From Paraphysomonas bandaiensis (lineage: Eukaryota > Chrysophyceae), in the NCBI GenBank assembly GCA_965644295.1, contig CBFFRP010000255.1, forward strand, positions 202,281 through 266,280: 64,000 nucleotides of DNA, given 5' to 3'. Below are positions 42,628 through 53,514 of this stretch, in pieces (position 1 is the first letter of the stretch; each line of letters starts with the position of its first letter). The position numbers and the translations under genes are program-made. Under the pieces are notes generated by a model. It was not told the origin of the DNA, did not search any database, and saw only the letters and a list, made by a program, of their open reading frames with translations.

Positions 42628-44175
42628 TTAATATGCAATGGATGTAGTATCCAATAAAACTATATCTGAAGTATCTACAGTGTACTGACGAAAAATTCTC
42701 CGAAATGAAACATCAGTGGCATTCGCTGCTGCAGGAAAATTAGTATACCACCACTTAGACGCCACGGGAATATCGACTGTTTCTCGTAGCTGTTCGCCCG
42801 TGTACAGGTCCCAGGGGTCATTAGCCAATACTCCACCAGCTTCATAGAATATACTGCTTTGTCCTTCCCTTTCTCCTCCATCTGCGACTTGTGGTACAAT
42901 TGGCTCCCACTTGCTCGAATTGGTTGAGTTAGTGTGTACACTAAATTCTACCCCACCAAACTCGAATAATAAGTGTCTATCATCAGCAAATGCGATCTGC
43001 TCTAGTACAATACTTTTTGTAAACTTTCCACTTCCCCCCGTATCACCGCTGTGGTCACTCGACACCCTTGCGAACTGCCACTCACCAGAAGAGATAGCGT
43101 CAGTAGCAAGCTCTGTATTCCGGGCAGAGTCAGTTTCCAGACGACCAGGAAACCATTCGTCTGTAGTGATGTCATAGCGGTACAACTGACCCATCACTGT
43201 TTGGCTAGCCTTGCACTTGGGTCCGCCGCAAGCACCACCACTACCTATTCCACCGTAAACGAGCAGGCCATCACCTCTTTGTGTTGGCACAAGATGTGCA
43301 TGGTGTAGTGGAGGAGGCAAAAATCCTGAAAGTGAACCTGAGTTTGCTGAGCGCTGCTCCCAGGTAAATGTATCAAGATGGAAAGACCACATGTCATTGT
43401 ATGTTATATGTGAATTGTGGTCCATACCGCCAAATACCCAGAGGTGACGGGCATAAATTGCACTCGCAAAATGCTGTCGCCCACTCGGCAAACTACTGCT
43501 ACGAGTATTTGCCAAGGTCCACGTGTGAAGCCTAATATCAAATATCCACACATCATTAACACTCGACACAGTAACACCAGAGTGTGAAGATTCTGCACGC
43601 CCGCCGAAGAGAAATATTCGCCCGTCAAGACTATGTAGAGAGTGTCCGGCACGCCTACTCGGCCACGATGAAGCTACTTGTGTAACAGATGCCCACTTTA
43701 ACATTGATGGGTCAAACATAAAAAAATCATTCATCAAACCAAATTCAGAGACTCCCCCAAACATATACATAAGGTCGTCAACTCCTGTGCTAGCATGCTC
43801 TGCCCTTGCTGCAGGAACACCACCCTCGAAACCAATTTGTAAATCAAAAACCGAGCCGTCGGTATACGTTCCCAATCTATCCACAACTTTTAGGGCACCA
43901 TTGCAACATTCTAGTCGCGTTAAAGCACCAGTCCATGTTTGAAAACGAACGTCATACATATGTAAGTCATCCAAGTAATTCTCTTGTGCAGACACTCCAC
44001 CATGAACGATAACATAGGGTTTAACATATGCAAGTGTATGATGAACTCTTGGGAGTGGCAAATCTCCACCGAAGTTATATAAATTACCTTCATTAATAAG
44101 ACTGTCAACAGGGTAGAGGGCATCGCAGTACACAACACTCTCGCATAGCAGCACCAACAATAGACGCAACAGCAT
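42628..44175 (-). CDS. Secreted or ER-luminal kelch-repeat protein
   Basis: A single exon of 515 residues. The start was set at ATG 44175 because it opens with a signal peptide (MLLRLLLVLLCESVVYC); the longer frame upstream lacks an ATG. At least five kelch blades are seen by their GG turns and following Trp: YVIVHGGVSAQ/TWTGAL, MYMFGGVSEFG/KWASV, RIFLFGGRAESS/TWTLA, LWVFGGMDHNS/TWEQR, LLVYGGIGSGG/EWFPG, with a weaker blade near FEFGGVEF. A beta-propeller in the secretory pathway or outside the cell is expected, probably for binding. No transmembrane tail is seen. Cysteines in GGACGGPKC may pair. Confidence 0.85.
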   Translation of the reverse strand: MLLRLLLVLLCESVVYCDALYPVDSLINEGNLYNFGGDLPLPRVHHTLAYVKPYVIVHGGVSAQENYLDDLHMYDVRFQTWTGALTRLECCNGALKVVDRLGTYTDGSVFDLQIGFEGGVPAARAEHASTGVDDLMYMFGGVSEFGLMNDFFMFDPSMLKWASVTQVASSWPSRRAGHSLHSLDGRIFLFGGRAESSHSGVTVSSVNDVWIFDIRLHTWTLANTRSSSLPSGRQHFASAIYARHLWVFGGMDHNSHITYNDMWSFHLDTFTWEQRSANSGSLSGFLPPPLHHAHLVPTQRGDGLLVYGGIGSGGACGGPKCKASQTVMGQLYRYDITTDEWFPGRLETDSARNTELATDAISSGEWQFARVSSDHSGDTGGSGKFTKSIVLEQIAFADDRHLLFEFGGVEFSVHTNSTNSSKWEPIVPQVADGGEREGQSSIFYEAGGVLANDPWDLYTGEQLRETVDIPVASKWWYTNFPAAANATDVSFRRIFRQYTVDTSDIVLLDTTSIAY

Positions 44176-44602
44176 GATACAATACTTCTCTGAAATTACA
44201 TGGACATGCCCTCGTCGATATCTAATCCAGTCATCAAGAGAGTGCAGCACTGTGGTTGCTGACTATATATGTATATATGTACCATATGCTGAGGAGCCAC
44301 AACGGATCTTGCTTGGAGAAACTGCTCCTTTTAATACGGGATGATAATACCGCGGTATTATTGACCCTCATACAAGCCGGTGTACTTGCAAACAGAGAAT
44401 ACACCAAACATGACCATTTTTTTGTGAGGGTGGACCGCCATATGAATGTACTACGAACTGTATATGTCGGTACTGTACCGCAGAAACTGGTAGGCACATG
44501 CCATGGATCAATTCTTCCCGCATCTTTGCACTGGCTGATTACGGCAGAGTTGAAAGGGGAAATATTTAATAGGGATCCCACTAGGAATCGGCGGACTGAG
44601 AT
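44176..44602. promoter_or_regulatory. Bidirectional promoter interval, kelch / ZIP-like genes
   Basis: 427 bp between divergent starts, with a palindrome-like CCGCGGTATTATTGA near 44350. The shared ACAGCAGTAT word is absent. Confidence 0.4.
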
Positions 44603-45466
44603 ATGCAATCTATAGGGAATGTAGATTTCTATAGGGCCAGTGTGACTCTCTTCACTGTTGGTCTTGTTCTCCTTCTTGCGGTCGTGCCTTTATTAATAAA
44701 AGAAGCTAGTGGTCGGTTATTTTCGGGGCTGTCAACGCTAACATCAGCCTACTTTTTTGCACTGGCAATATTAGGGTTACCAGGAATGACTTCGTACGAA
44801 GAATCTAATCTATATTTATCGCACTGCTTAATATTAGTCGGATGCTTCGTTATGTTACTTCTCCGCCACGCTGGGTTCGATTCGACAGTTACCATTCGTG
44901 ACCAGGATAACAGTAGTGGTGATTACGCATCTCAAGATCCAGAGGTGGAAATGATGCTGCCAACAAGTTCCACCGAATCTGAAAATAAAAGTGCTAGTCC
45001 AGAAGTAGAGAACGCAAGTGGAACAGATGTACTGTATCGTGAAAGTAATACTTTAAATTGCTTGGCGTGTCTTGCAGCGTCAATTACTGTAAATTGTGTG
45101 GAAGGTATGCTACTTGGGTCGAAGCAGCATCGGGGCTACGGCGGACTCATTGCTGCTGCAGGAACCACAGGATGCGTGTCACTTGCCCTAGGAACATTAC
45201 TTCTACAAAACGACGCTTTCACCAAAGTATATACCCGTTTTATTGCGACACTAGCCTGCAGTTTTCCTGTTGGATTTATATTGGGCTCTCTTGATAGTGT
45301 TGGTTCTGTGTTCTCTACGCTGTATGCCGGTGTGTCGATTTCAAGAGGATTTTTACTTCAAATTGCTTTTATGACTATTTTGGCCTCTAGAACGCCATGG
45401 AACTACGGTGATATGGTAGCAATGATATTAGGAGGACTGATTGCGGTGGTATTATCGCTACTTTAG
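44603..45466 (+). CDS. Eight-pass ZIP-like (SLC39) membrane protein lacking metal ligands
   Basis: A single exon of 287 residues. Three hydrophobic segments (about 12-32, 42-62, 72-88) are followed by an acidic Ser/Glu loop (95-145). Five more segments run from 150 to the end. TM4 carries ITVNCVEGMLLGS, which lines up with the ZIP pattern HSxxEGLALG, but Asn-Cys replace the first His position. TM5 has no HKxPE-type motif. The loop is not His-rich as in most ZIPs. This suggests a ZIP-fold protein that does not move zinc the usual way. A different multi-pass family is the alternative, since the similarity is short. Confidence 0.5.
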   Translation: MQSIGNVDFYRASVTLFTVGLVLLLAVVPLLIKEASGRLFSGLSTLTSAYFFALAILGLPGMTSYEESNLYLSHCLILVGCFVMLLLRHAGFDSTVTIRDQDNSSGDYASQDPEVEMMLPTSSTESENKSASPEVENASGTDVLYRESNTLNCLACLAASITVNCVEGMLLGSKQHRGYGGLIAAAGTTGCVSLALGTLLLQNDAFTKVYTRFIATLACSFPVGFILGSLDSVGSVFSTLYAGVSISRGFLLQIAFMTILASRTPWNYGDMVAMILGGLIAVVLSLL

Positions 45467-45963
45467 AATAATTGTTAGTGTATATGGTATATGGTCACGT
45501 ATTTGATGTGGAGATGTCTTCACATTAGCTACATTAGTATATCAATAATAGCATTAACTTAATGCCATTAAGATTTAATAATATAGACGAATCGGGTTTC
45601 CTGGAATCTTCTATTTCTGATAGCTAATGGGGACTACGTTGGGTTGCTTTGCAGTGTGTGTAATCTAAACCACAAGATAAAACATAAAAAGCTTTCCATC
45701 TCATTTCCTATTTAACAATTCAACCGTAATTGTCTATAGTTAACTTGAGTGTGTACTTTTACTACGAACGGTGTGATAATGAAGTCAAAGACCATCCAAA
45801 TTCAACTTATGAAGAATTATTACATTATTTCCGCAAAGCGCACATAAGATAATTCACAGCTCACATTAATCAAAATGGCAAGGAAAACTAAAGAATCCAA
45901 ATATCCTCTCAAGCCACTGGAGACCGTGTTAGTCAAATGCACTATACATGTAAGACTAGATAT
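45467..45963. other. Convergent intergenic region
   Basis: 497 bp of AT-rich DNA between two stop codons. Nothing recognisable. Confidence 0.5.
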
Positions 45964-46901
45964 TTAGCCGAGAGTGGCGGCAACACCTAGCTTGTAGGCG
46001 CTAAGGTCACTGGAAGGAACTTCCACAGAGGTATTGACGGAGCAATTGCTTGAAAGCATCTGCTTAACCGAGACAGCCACCTTTCCATTGGAGTCGACCT
46101 TACCCTTGATTGTGGTATCTGGGTTGCACTTGTAGGAGCCACCAATACGCAAAGAGGTAGTAGACTTCTCGGGTGCGAAGTTGAACACACCAGCAAGGGA
46201 GTACTTGCCACCAGCGAGGTAGGCGAGAGAAAGGGCGTAGTCCTTGAATTTATTGGTGACGTGAAGGCCAGCGAACATCTCCTTGGCAACGGAGTAGCTG
46301 CCGCAAAAGTCAATGCTCTTGAAATCCATCTTGTCCCCAAGGGAAAGAGAAGCGGAGGCACCACCAGCAAAAGGTCCCTGTCCAGCAAGGACGGAGCCCT
46401 TAACTGAAGAGAATTCGGCAACGTCGAATTCAACAGCTGCGGTTGCCAGTTCGTTCTTATAAATGGCACCTAAGTCACCCTTGTTGGAATCGTCACCCTT
46501 GAACTCGAACTTAAGTCCAGGGGCAACACCTGTCAATGATGTCTCGACAACAACATTGCCACTATTTTTCATCTCCAACTTATCGACAGCGAAGCCTGAG
46601 GAATGGGCCCACTTCAATGAAACTTTACCACCAAGAGAGCATTTTCCGTCCTTGGATGTGTAGTCAGTGGTGGTAGTGAGTCCCTGTAAACATCATATAA
46701 GCTATTCAATCAAAACTTGACAATTATATACTTACCACACCCTTAGGGGCCTTGGACTTGACCTTGAGTGTGTACTTGTAGTCAAAGTCCTCATCCAGAA
46801 TGTCTGTGAATATATACTTGAGAAAACTATAGGAGAAAGGTGACAGGCATCAACCTACCTAAGGCGACTTTGTTGAAGTCCTTGAAAAGAGGGAGAGACA
46901 T
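45964..46901 (-). CDS. VDAC: VDAC/mitochondrial porin
   Basis: Exons 46901-46859, 46803-46736 and 46683-45964 (introns of 55 and 52 bp) give 276 residues, close to the 280-residue norm of eukaryotic porins. It opens MSLPLFKDFNKVALDILDEDF, an amphipathic N-terminal helix. An uninterrupted series of short amphipathic strands follows, with alternating polar and nonpolar residues (TTTTDYTSKDGKC, GFAVDKLEMKNSG, DYALSLAYLAGGKYSLAGVF). It should form the 19-strand outer-membrane channel for ATP/ADP and small anions. The gene is richer in C-ending codons (ACC, GTC, AAG) than its neighbours, as expected for a highly expressed protein. Confidence 0.9.
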
Positions 46902-47363
46902 AGTTACTGTGTACGGGGTAATCACTTCACCGAATACTAAGTAATGAGAGTGGGATGAGCAGGACTCAGCGAACAACTTATCGAAAAATCGAAAGCAAAA
47001 AACAATGCAACACACAAAAAGAAGCTTATAAGCCATTTGTTCCATCTTTCAAAACTGAACTCAAATCTTAGAGGGGTAAAGTTTATGTTTCAGTTTGAAA
47101 TTTCTTCCTACAAGTGTTTCGGACATATGTAACATATGGAGGTTTACATAGAGAATCCATCGCATCTATACAGCAGTATATACACTGTATATAATTCTAC
47201 GGTCAGACAGGATCTTGTATGAGTAGATGGTGAGCGGTATTCGCCTGTATTACGATCCCCTCATCTGCTGTGAGCTCATAGCGTCCGCTCTCTCGGATCC
47301 TGCAGACTACATGAGCCCGAGTGCATTAACAGAGTAACCATACTTCAAACAAATCTTTGAGTA
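46902..47363. promoter_or_regulatory. Bidirectional promoter interval, VDAC / PX genes
   Basis: 462 bp between divergent starts. CTATACAGCAGTATATAC at 47166-47183 is the clearest copy of the shared promoter word and lies about 190 bp before the PX start. Confidence 0.5.
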
Positions 47364-49355
47364 ATGAATCTATCTAATTCAGAGGGAGATCATAGTTTTG
47401 GGGTGGAGATAATAAGCTATGAGGTTAATGGGGACTTGAACTCCAGTGATAGTCATGTATTTGGGGTTCAGATTTGGGTGTGTCAGGATATATACACGAT
47501 AAAGAGGAGCTACACTAATTTTTGTGATTTTGATTCAAGGCTACACAGGAAGTATCCCAAGTCAAATCTTCCGGAATGTCCTCTAGCGGGGTCGACGACC
47601 ATCAAGCTGCTGAAATCCGTTGTTGGTAAATCCGTTGTAGGCACTAATAAGCGAACCTTCCTGAAGAAGGGCATGGACACCTCAGAGGTTGTTTCTCAAA
47701 AAAAGGTACCCCTCACAAAATATCTTAGTGATCTATTGAACATCCCTGAAATTGTGAGATCCAATGAGCTTCTCAATTTTCTTGATATTGAATCGAGTGA
47801 TGGTGACGAAGTCACGATGGCTAATATATCTACCACTGAATACTTGCTAAGAACTGAGAACCCGACAACTGTGAAAGTAATTCGAAGATGTTCTGTCCCA
47901 TTTCCAGTAAAGGCCAAGCAGTATATCACATGGAGATTCTTTACAAAGAAGAAAGACATCGGATTTAGTATTCAGATAGATGACAGGGTGGTGCTGCCAT
48001 ATCAGCGGTATAACTCTCATGAGGAGGTGGTGGAGGGCCTTATGGAAGTTCCTTTGGATGGAACAGCTACATTGCTGTGGGACAATGCTTACTCGAAGGT
48101 TCGCTCGAAACTCCTTACATATGTACATAGAGTGGTAGATTCTGATCTATACTTGGCGGCCAGTCGATCATGCCGAGATATATCCCGCGAGAAACACGAA
48201 AGTGAAGTCAGGCGAAGTGCATTGAGAAAGGCGCTGTTCGAACGGTCTGATGTTCTTCTGGAGTCCACTGGACTTAGAAGCACTATCTCCTTGACTGACT
48301 TTAACGCGCAGTCGCAAATGAGGTTCGTGTCACTTACATGCTGCCATGCCGAGCGTTAACATTGCTTAATTATATACAGTGGGGATACAGCCCTATACGA
48401 AGACTTACAAGGAGTAATAGAACAGCTACGTGGAGAAAAAGAATCTCTACAGCTGGCGCTATCATTCAGTGAACAAACCATTAATGAGCTTCGTGGAGAG
48501 CTCGAAGGCTACAAGAGTCGGGAAAACCTGCTTGACCGAATGATGGCGGAGCACGAGGGTGTTAATTCACGTATGGAAGAGTTACAGAAGGAGAACGATA
48601 AGCAACGAGAGGAGAACAAGGAATTGAATTCGGCTTTGGCAAAGGCACAGGAGGAGTTAAAGGTGACTCGTCAGACAATGGAGGAGTGCTCTCGACAGAG
48701 CCGACGAGATTCCACAGCAAACATCAGCATGCAACAACAGCAGGCTGCCCTGTACTCTCAGTTGCACGAACTAACGGTAGATCTGGAACAACAGAAGTCA
48801 GCGGCAACTGTTTCTGAGGCACAGATTCAGCGACTGAAGGGTGAAAAAAAGCAACTTAAGACGTATGCGCTACAGCTCAAAACGAAGGCAGAAGAGCTTG
48901 AGGAGAGTGCAGGGTTGTGGAACACCGCGCGTGACACAGTCAACAACCTTGTACATGAACTTGGGCCTCTGCGAAAGGAACTGGGCGAGCAAATAGCTTC
49001 CTTGGAAATGTTCAAACAACGTTTTGCGGCTGCAATCGCGGAGCTTCCTCCAACAGAAGGTTCAGGGGCTCTCATGGAAGACGGAACAGCAGCACTGTTC
49101 TGTGCCAATAACTCCGCATCCACTGCAACTATGATGTGTGAGTTTGCTGAAATGAAAGGAATTGTACCGGCTGGTACTAGCAGTAGAAGTGTGGAGTTAA
49201 GTACAGGGCCAGTTAATACAAGCGATATGCCGTCGAATGAAAACGGACCAGATCGGAAGTCATCTCTAATTGACACAATGAAGCTTTCGTTGAGAGATAT
49301 TGGTAATACAATGTTAGAAGCCGAACAATCTTTTGATAAGTTACTACAAAAGTAG
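47364..49355 (+). CDS. PX-domain protein with GOLD-like module and coiled coil
   Basis: Exons 47364-48322 and 48380-49355 (57-bp intron, phase 2) give 644 residues. Residues about 10-145 form a PX domain: FGVEIISYEV, then YTIKRSYTNFCDFDSRLHRKYP with the basic RSY patch that binds phosphoinositides, then the Pro-bearing loop and KVPLTKYLSDLLNIPEI. Residues about 175-265 (KAKQYITWRFFTKKKDIGFSI, VPLDGTATLLWDNAYS) resemble a GOLD beta-sandwich. Long coiled coil covers about 340-500. The C-terminus is Ser-rich with a final helix. Endosome or Golgi membrane recruitment is inferred from the PX. The GOLD call is tentative. Confidence 0.75.
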
Positions 49356-50987
49356 TATGCCATCGTTACCGTGTGCTTTCAAATGTATATTGATGAAATT
49401 AATTATATATAGATGTTTTCTGGAGTCGTTGTCTCGAATAATCACGCCACACCAAGTTTTGGAAAACTATTTCCCTTGGATATTATCGAATTAGTAGCTA
49501 GTGCCAGATAACTTTCATATATGACTAGTGCGTGGATAGCAGATATAAGGTAGTTTGTTGGAGCCGACTACGGAAATGCTTTTATGTGTCATACTTCAAC
49601 AACTAAATTTACCAGAGGGCTGCGTATCAATTAATTATCAATTGACGCAGGTTTTAGTCAATTGTAATTATTTAGTACTACTAAACTACGTTGCCTGCCA
49701 ATATATAGCTACCTCAATTCTCCATTGTCATTTCATTCCAGAGGCGACAGTTAATGCGTAATAACTAATCTCTAATCCGTCATAACACTAACTTAGCTCT
49801 AATCAGCAAGTTGCAGCAGTAACGAGTTTGCTGGTTATTGATTAAAAGTTTTGCTTGCTTGAACAAGCATTGAACAACTAGTTCTGAACTAGACTCTCAC
49901 TGTCATCATCTTCTTCATCCTAATCGCAAAAATATTTACTTTGATTCTTTTCCGTCTGAGTTAGTGCAGCTTCATTGCCACATTAAATCTTAAAAAATCT
50001 TCACAACTGCGTCTTCGAAAGCAGAGTTGTGAATAATATAGCAGCATTGTCGCCCAGATGACGCTCGTCAATCGGGCGCCTGATCGGAACACTAGCTGAA
50101 AGAATTCCAATTCCCCCCGAAATTCACGAGCTTCTTGGCATGCTCCTTAGTATTAGAGTTAACAGATCGGAATCAAACTCGCTTATGATTAGATAGAAGC
50201 AAGTAGCGATCAATCATAGCTAATGTGGAGCCCCTTTTCCAACAGGACACTCCCGGCATTGTCGAGTCTCTATAGCAACATCTTCGTTGTTATTATCATA
50301 TATATTCTCAAAGAACACTTGTGCAATGACTTCTGGCTCCTCTATTGCAATTAATTGTTATGTAAAAATATCCTATGAATTTTATTATATCTGTGATGTT
50401 AATCATAAATTAACAATTCGAATGCAGTTTTTAACAACTTTTCAGAATGAAAAGGTGGTATTTTTAAAAATAATTAATTGACGCAAGCTGGAGTCATTTA
50501 TAATTGTAATTATGTTTTGACGTCCCTATTTCAAATTTCAAGTATTGCAATTTCAAAATTGACAATTAATTGATATGCGTCCCTGAAATTTAGTTTCCTA
50601 ATGTACTATATATTGGTTTTCCCCATTACACGCCAATAACATTCGAATACACAATTTGTAACCCATAACCCACCATACAGCGAAACTCAACACCACATAG
50701 ATTGCATACAGAGGGCGCTATATGCTATATGAAGTATAGTGGAATATGAAAGAAGAACCAGATTTCTGATTTCTATTGTCCTATGAGTATGTCAGTATTG
50801 TGTATACACCCAAATCATCAAAAGTTCAGTATGTTCTTAATATTGTCATATTTCATATTATACTACCACTCGACTATTAAATTTATCCTACACTTGCAGT
50901 AGTTTCAGTACAGCATAAACGTAACTATGCACACAGTATATTGTTCAATTTATCCAGTGTCGATAATTTTTCTAAGTTCCAGAAATT
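49356..50987. other. Convergent intergenic 1.6 kb
   Basis: Most of it is the 969-bp TIR element at 49616-50584. I see no gene in the flanks. Confidence 0.55.
49616..50584. mobile_element. TIR element, 969 bp, non-autonomous
   Basis: Starts AGGGCTGCGTATCAATTAAT and ends with ATATGCGTCCCT. The ends are inverted over about 21 bp with three mismatches. Internal copies of AATTAATTGACGCA (49636 area and 50470 area) suggest nested or rearranged ends. The interior has no transposase reading frame. The TIR is the same family as 26896-26993. Confidence 0.6.
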
Positions 50988-52878
50988 TTAGGCATTAAGA
51001 ATTTTGTACTGCTCCTCCAGTAGTGACAACTTCCCTTCAGTGACATTTATATTACATGCCTCTGGTAGCAATATCTCTGCATCTAATATGTGCTCATCTG
51101 GAAATGTATTAAAGTAGTCAATAACCTCGTCAATTTCCTTGCCAATAACTTTTTCGCTCGCCATTCGCATAATGGCAATTGCTACTTGGAAAATGATGGT
51201 CCAACTTGATTCCACGATGAAAACATCCCATATGCGATCAATTGTGTTGGCGGGCATGGCTTCAGCATAGAGGAACAATGTTTGAATCCATCCGATACTG
51301 AAGATTTCCAATGAGAGACCTTCCTTTTCAAGGTATCTATGCAAATCAGGGCAGTAAATCTCAAAAAGTTTTGCAAGCTGCCATATCCTCAATCGAAGCC
51401 CAAAAACGCTATTTCTCGAGTAGACATCTACAACAAATGTCATACCAAAGATACAATCAGGTGGAAATTACCTGATAGATTCATAGACTCAAATAGGGCC
51501 TCTAGCACAGTGAAGCACTCACGTTCTCTCTGCTCATCAATTTCTCTCCGCCTGTGACGTTCCGAATCCGGAAATGAGTGAGTGCTGACGGCGCATCGTG
51601 CGGCACGCATTAGATGTACCACTATCCGATCCAATCCCTGGCAGTACCCAACAGATTCGAACCTTGTGGAAAAGGCCCGTAGTATAGAAGTTAATGATTC
51701 TTTCTTGCGCAAAATGTCTGCTTCCGTGAGAGCTGGAGGGGTGCGTGGTGGAGAAAGGCTGCCACTATTGCTGCGTGGAGGTGTGACAGGTGGAGATGGT
51801 GACCCCTCTGACCGGTGCTCTCTCTTACGAGTCCTTCTATTAGAGGCGCGCTCCCTCTCAACACCTTTAGATTTGTCCTGAGGAGTGTCTGGCCAGCGCA
51901 TAGTTCCACGATTGCGGCCCCAAGGTCGACCACGGGAATCCAAAGCATCGTCGTCATCATCATCATCGTCATCATCTTTATCGATGTTCCCGTCATCACT
52001 TCCCTCATGAATAGTGTTCATGTACTTGCGTGGAGTGGGCGAATCATCCACGGCACTCAGTATCTCTGAAGGTAGCAGTGATCTATAGAGAAGCCACGAT
52101 TACAGTTTGACACATCATTATTCAATTACCCTCACCGTCGATCAGTCATCCGCTTACTTACAGAGGTTCCGTAAGCTCTATTTACATCTTTGTCAATCTC
52201 AAACTTGTTAAAGTCGGATGCCTGAGAAATTAGACCAGAGAATGTATCCGGCTCCACGAATCTATCCACTGCTAAAGTGTAGCACCAGAATTTCCACCTA
52301 CACGCAATTGACACTGTACCGTATCGCACCAGCCACTGACGCAATAGTTCGTTAGTCCGGTAACTTAGGACAGAATGCCAACGGCTATTCACTCCCGATA
52401 ATCGGGCAACAGAAGACACATCCCCTATGTAGCAGGCGATGAGAATGCAACAATTTGCCGGAAGTGAGCGCTCATTCGGACTGGTATCGATCCTGCCCGC
52501 GGTTCGAAGAAGATTCTCTAAACAATCTTGTTTGCCGTTAACAATCATGGTATCCATTATATTAGACATATCAAGCGCAGCCTCACGCCTCAAGCATTTC
52601 GAAAAATCTTCAAGCCATTTCATTTTCTCCTCCAGCGAATCGGCAACCATTATCATCATTGCTTTCTTCGGGTCTGTCGTCGTAACGGAAAACGCAAATT
52701 GAGAATCATACAATCGAGGGATTTTACTTGAGTTCACATTTTGTGAGTAGTTCGTAATGTGAAGTGACCCTTTCAGCTTATAAGATGCCGTTACTTGAGG
52801 ATCGTTATCAAAATATCTCAGCGTGCAGTGCTTATCCAAAGTGAAAAACCTCCTACACACACAGTCAACTCGCTTCAT
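50988..52878 (-). CDS. PH-TBC RabGAP-like protein with acidic insertion
   Basis: Exons 52878-52136, 52082-51472 and 51427-50988 (introns of 53 and 44 bp) give 597 residues. Residues 1-100 form a PH domain (RRFFTLDKHCTLRYFDND, ending in a Trp-bearing helix KMKWLEDFSKCL). TBC motif A is RWKFWCYTL and motif B EIDKDVNRAY, the latter with the Arg-finger-type IxxDxxR. Motif C is VGYCQGL, with the Gln finger. The C half reads IWQLAKLFEIYCPDLHRYL and NTIDRIWDVFIVE. Motifs B and C are separated by about 120 residues of Asp, Ser/Pro and Arg instead of the usual short spacer. GTPase activation of a Rab is expected; the target is unknown. Confidence 0.88.
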
Positions 52879-53514
52879 TATATATTACTCTATGAACCTC
52901 TTCCAAGATTTCACCCGCCCATTGCTCCTCTTATAGAGCCAGCCACTCTGTTCCATATCAAGCGAAGACTATGAATTGCGATGAAGTGATTCAGTTATAG
53001 CATTCTTCAACTGTCGGCTGGTTACAGTTGCGATTATAATGTATGTATAAGAGTGTTATCCCATACACTCTGAGAATATTGAGAGTCTTTTACTGCACAG
53101 AACTTATCAGTGAGTGAGGATGATAATCTCGATATGATATGATCGATCCACACACGCCTCTCTGTAACAGCGTGTACATGCAGTGCAGGAGGGTCTGTAT
53201 ACTGTATACTGCACTGTATTGTCTGTAACCTACACGCACAAAACTGTGTCCATATTTGGCGATATCTATACAGAATGTATGACAAGAATACAACAGTATT
53301 CCAGATTCACCTGACTTTGCTGTAGTATACGGTCGTAGTCTGGACGGTAGTTTACAGCAGTATGCGCTATGCAGCAGTGTAGCGTATATAGCGTATAGCG
53401 TATGGGTCTAGCAGTAGTCTAGAGTCTATTACAGTACAGTGCAGTGCAGTGCAGTGCTGTGTTGACTTGCAGTCATCGCTCGTCTCATACACAAACAACT
53501 CTCCATATTCCGCC
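52879..53514. promoter_or_regulatory. Bidirectional promoter interval, PH-TBC / COG4 genes
   Basis: 636 bp between divergent starts, with TTTACAGCAGTATGCGC (53351-53367), several TATACTG words (53200-53216) and a CAGTG run before the COG4 start (53433-53456). The upstream part may hide a leader of either gene. Confidence 0.5.
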
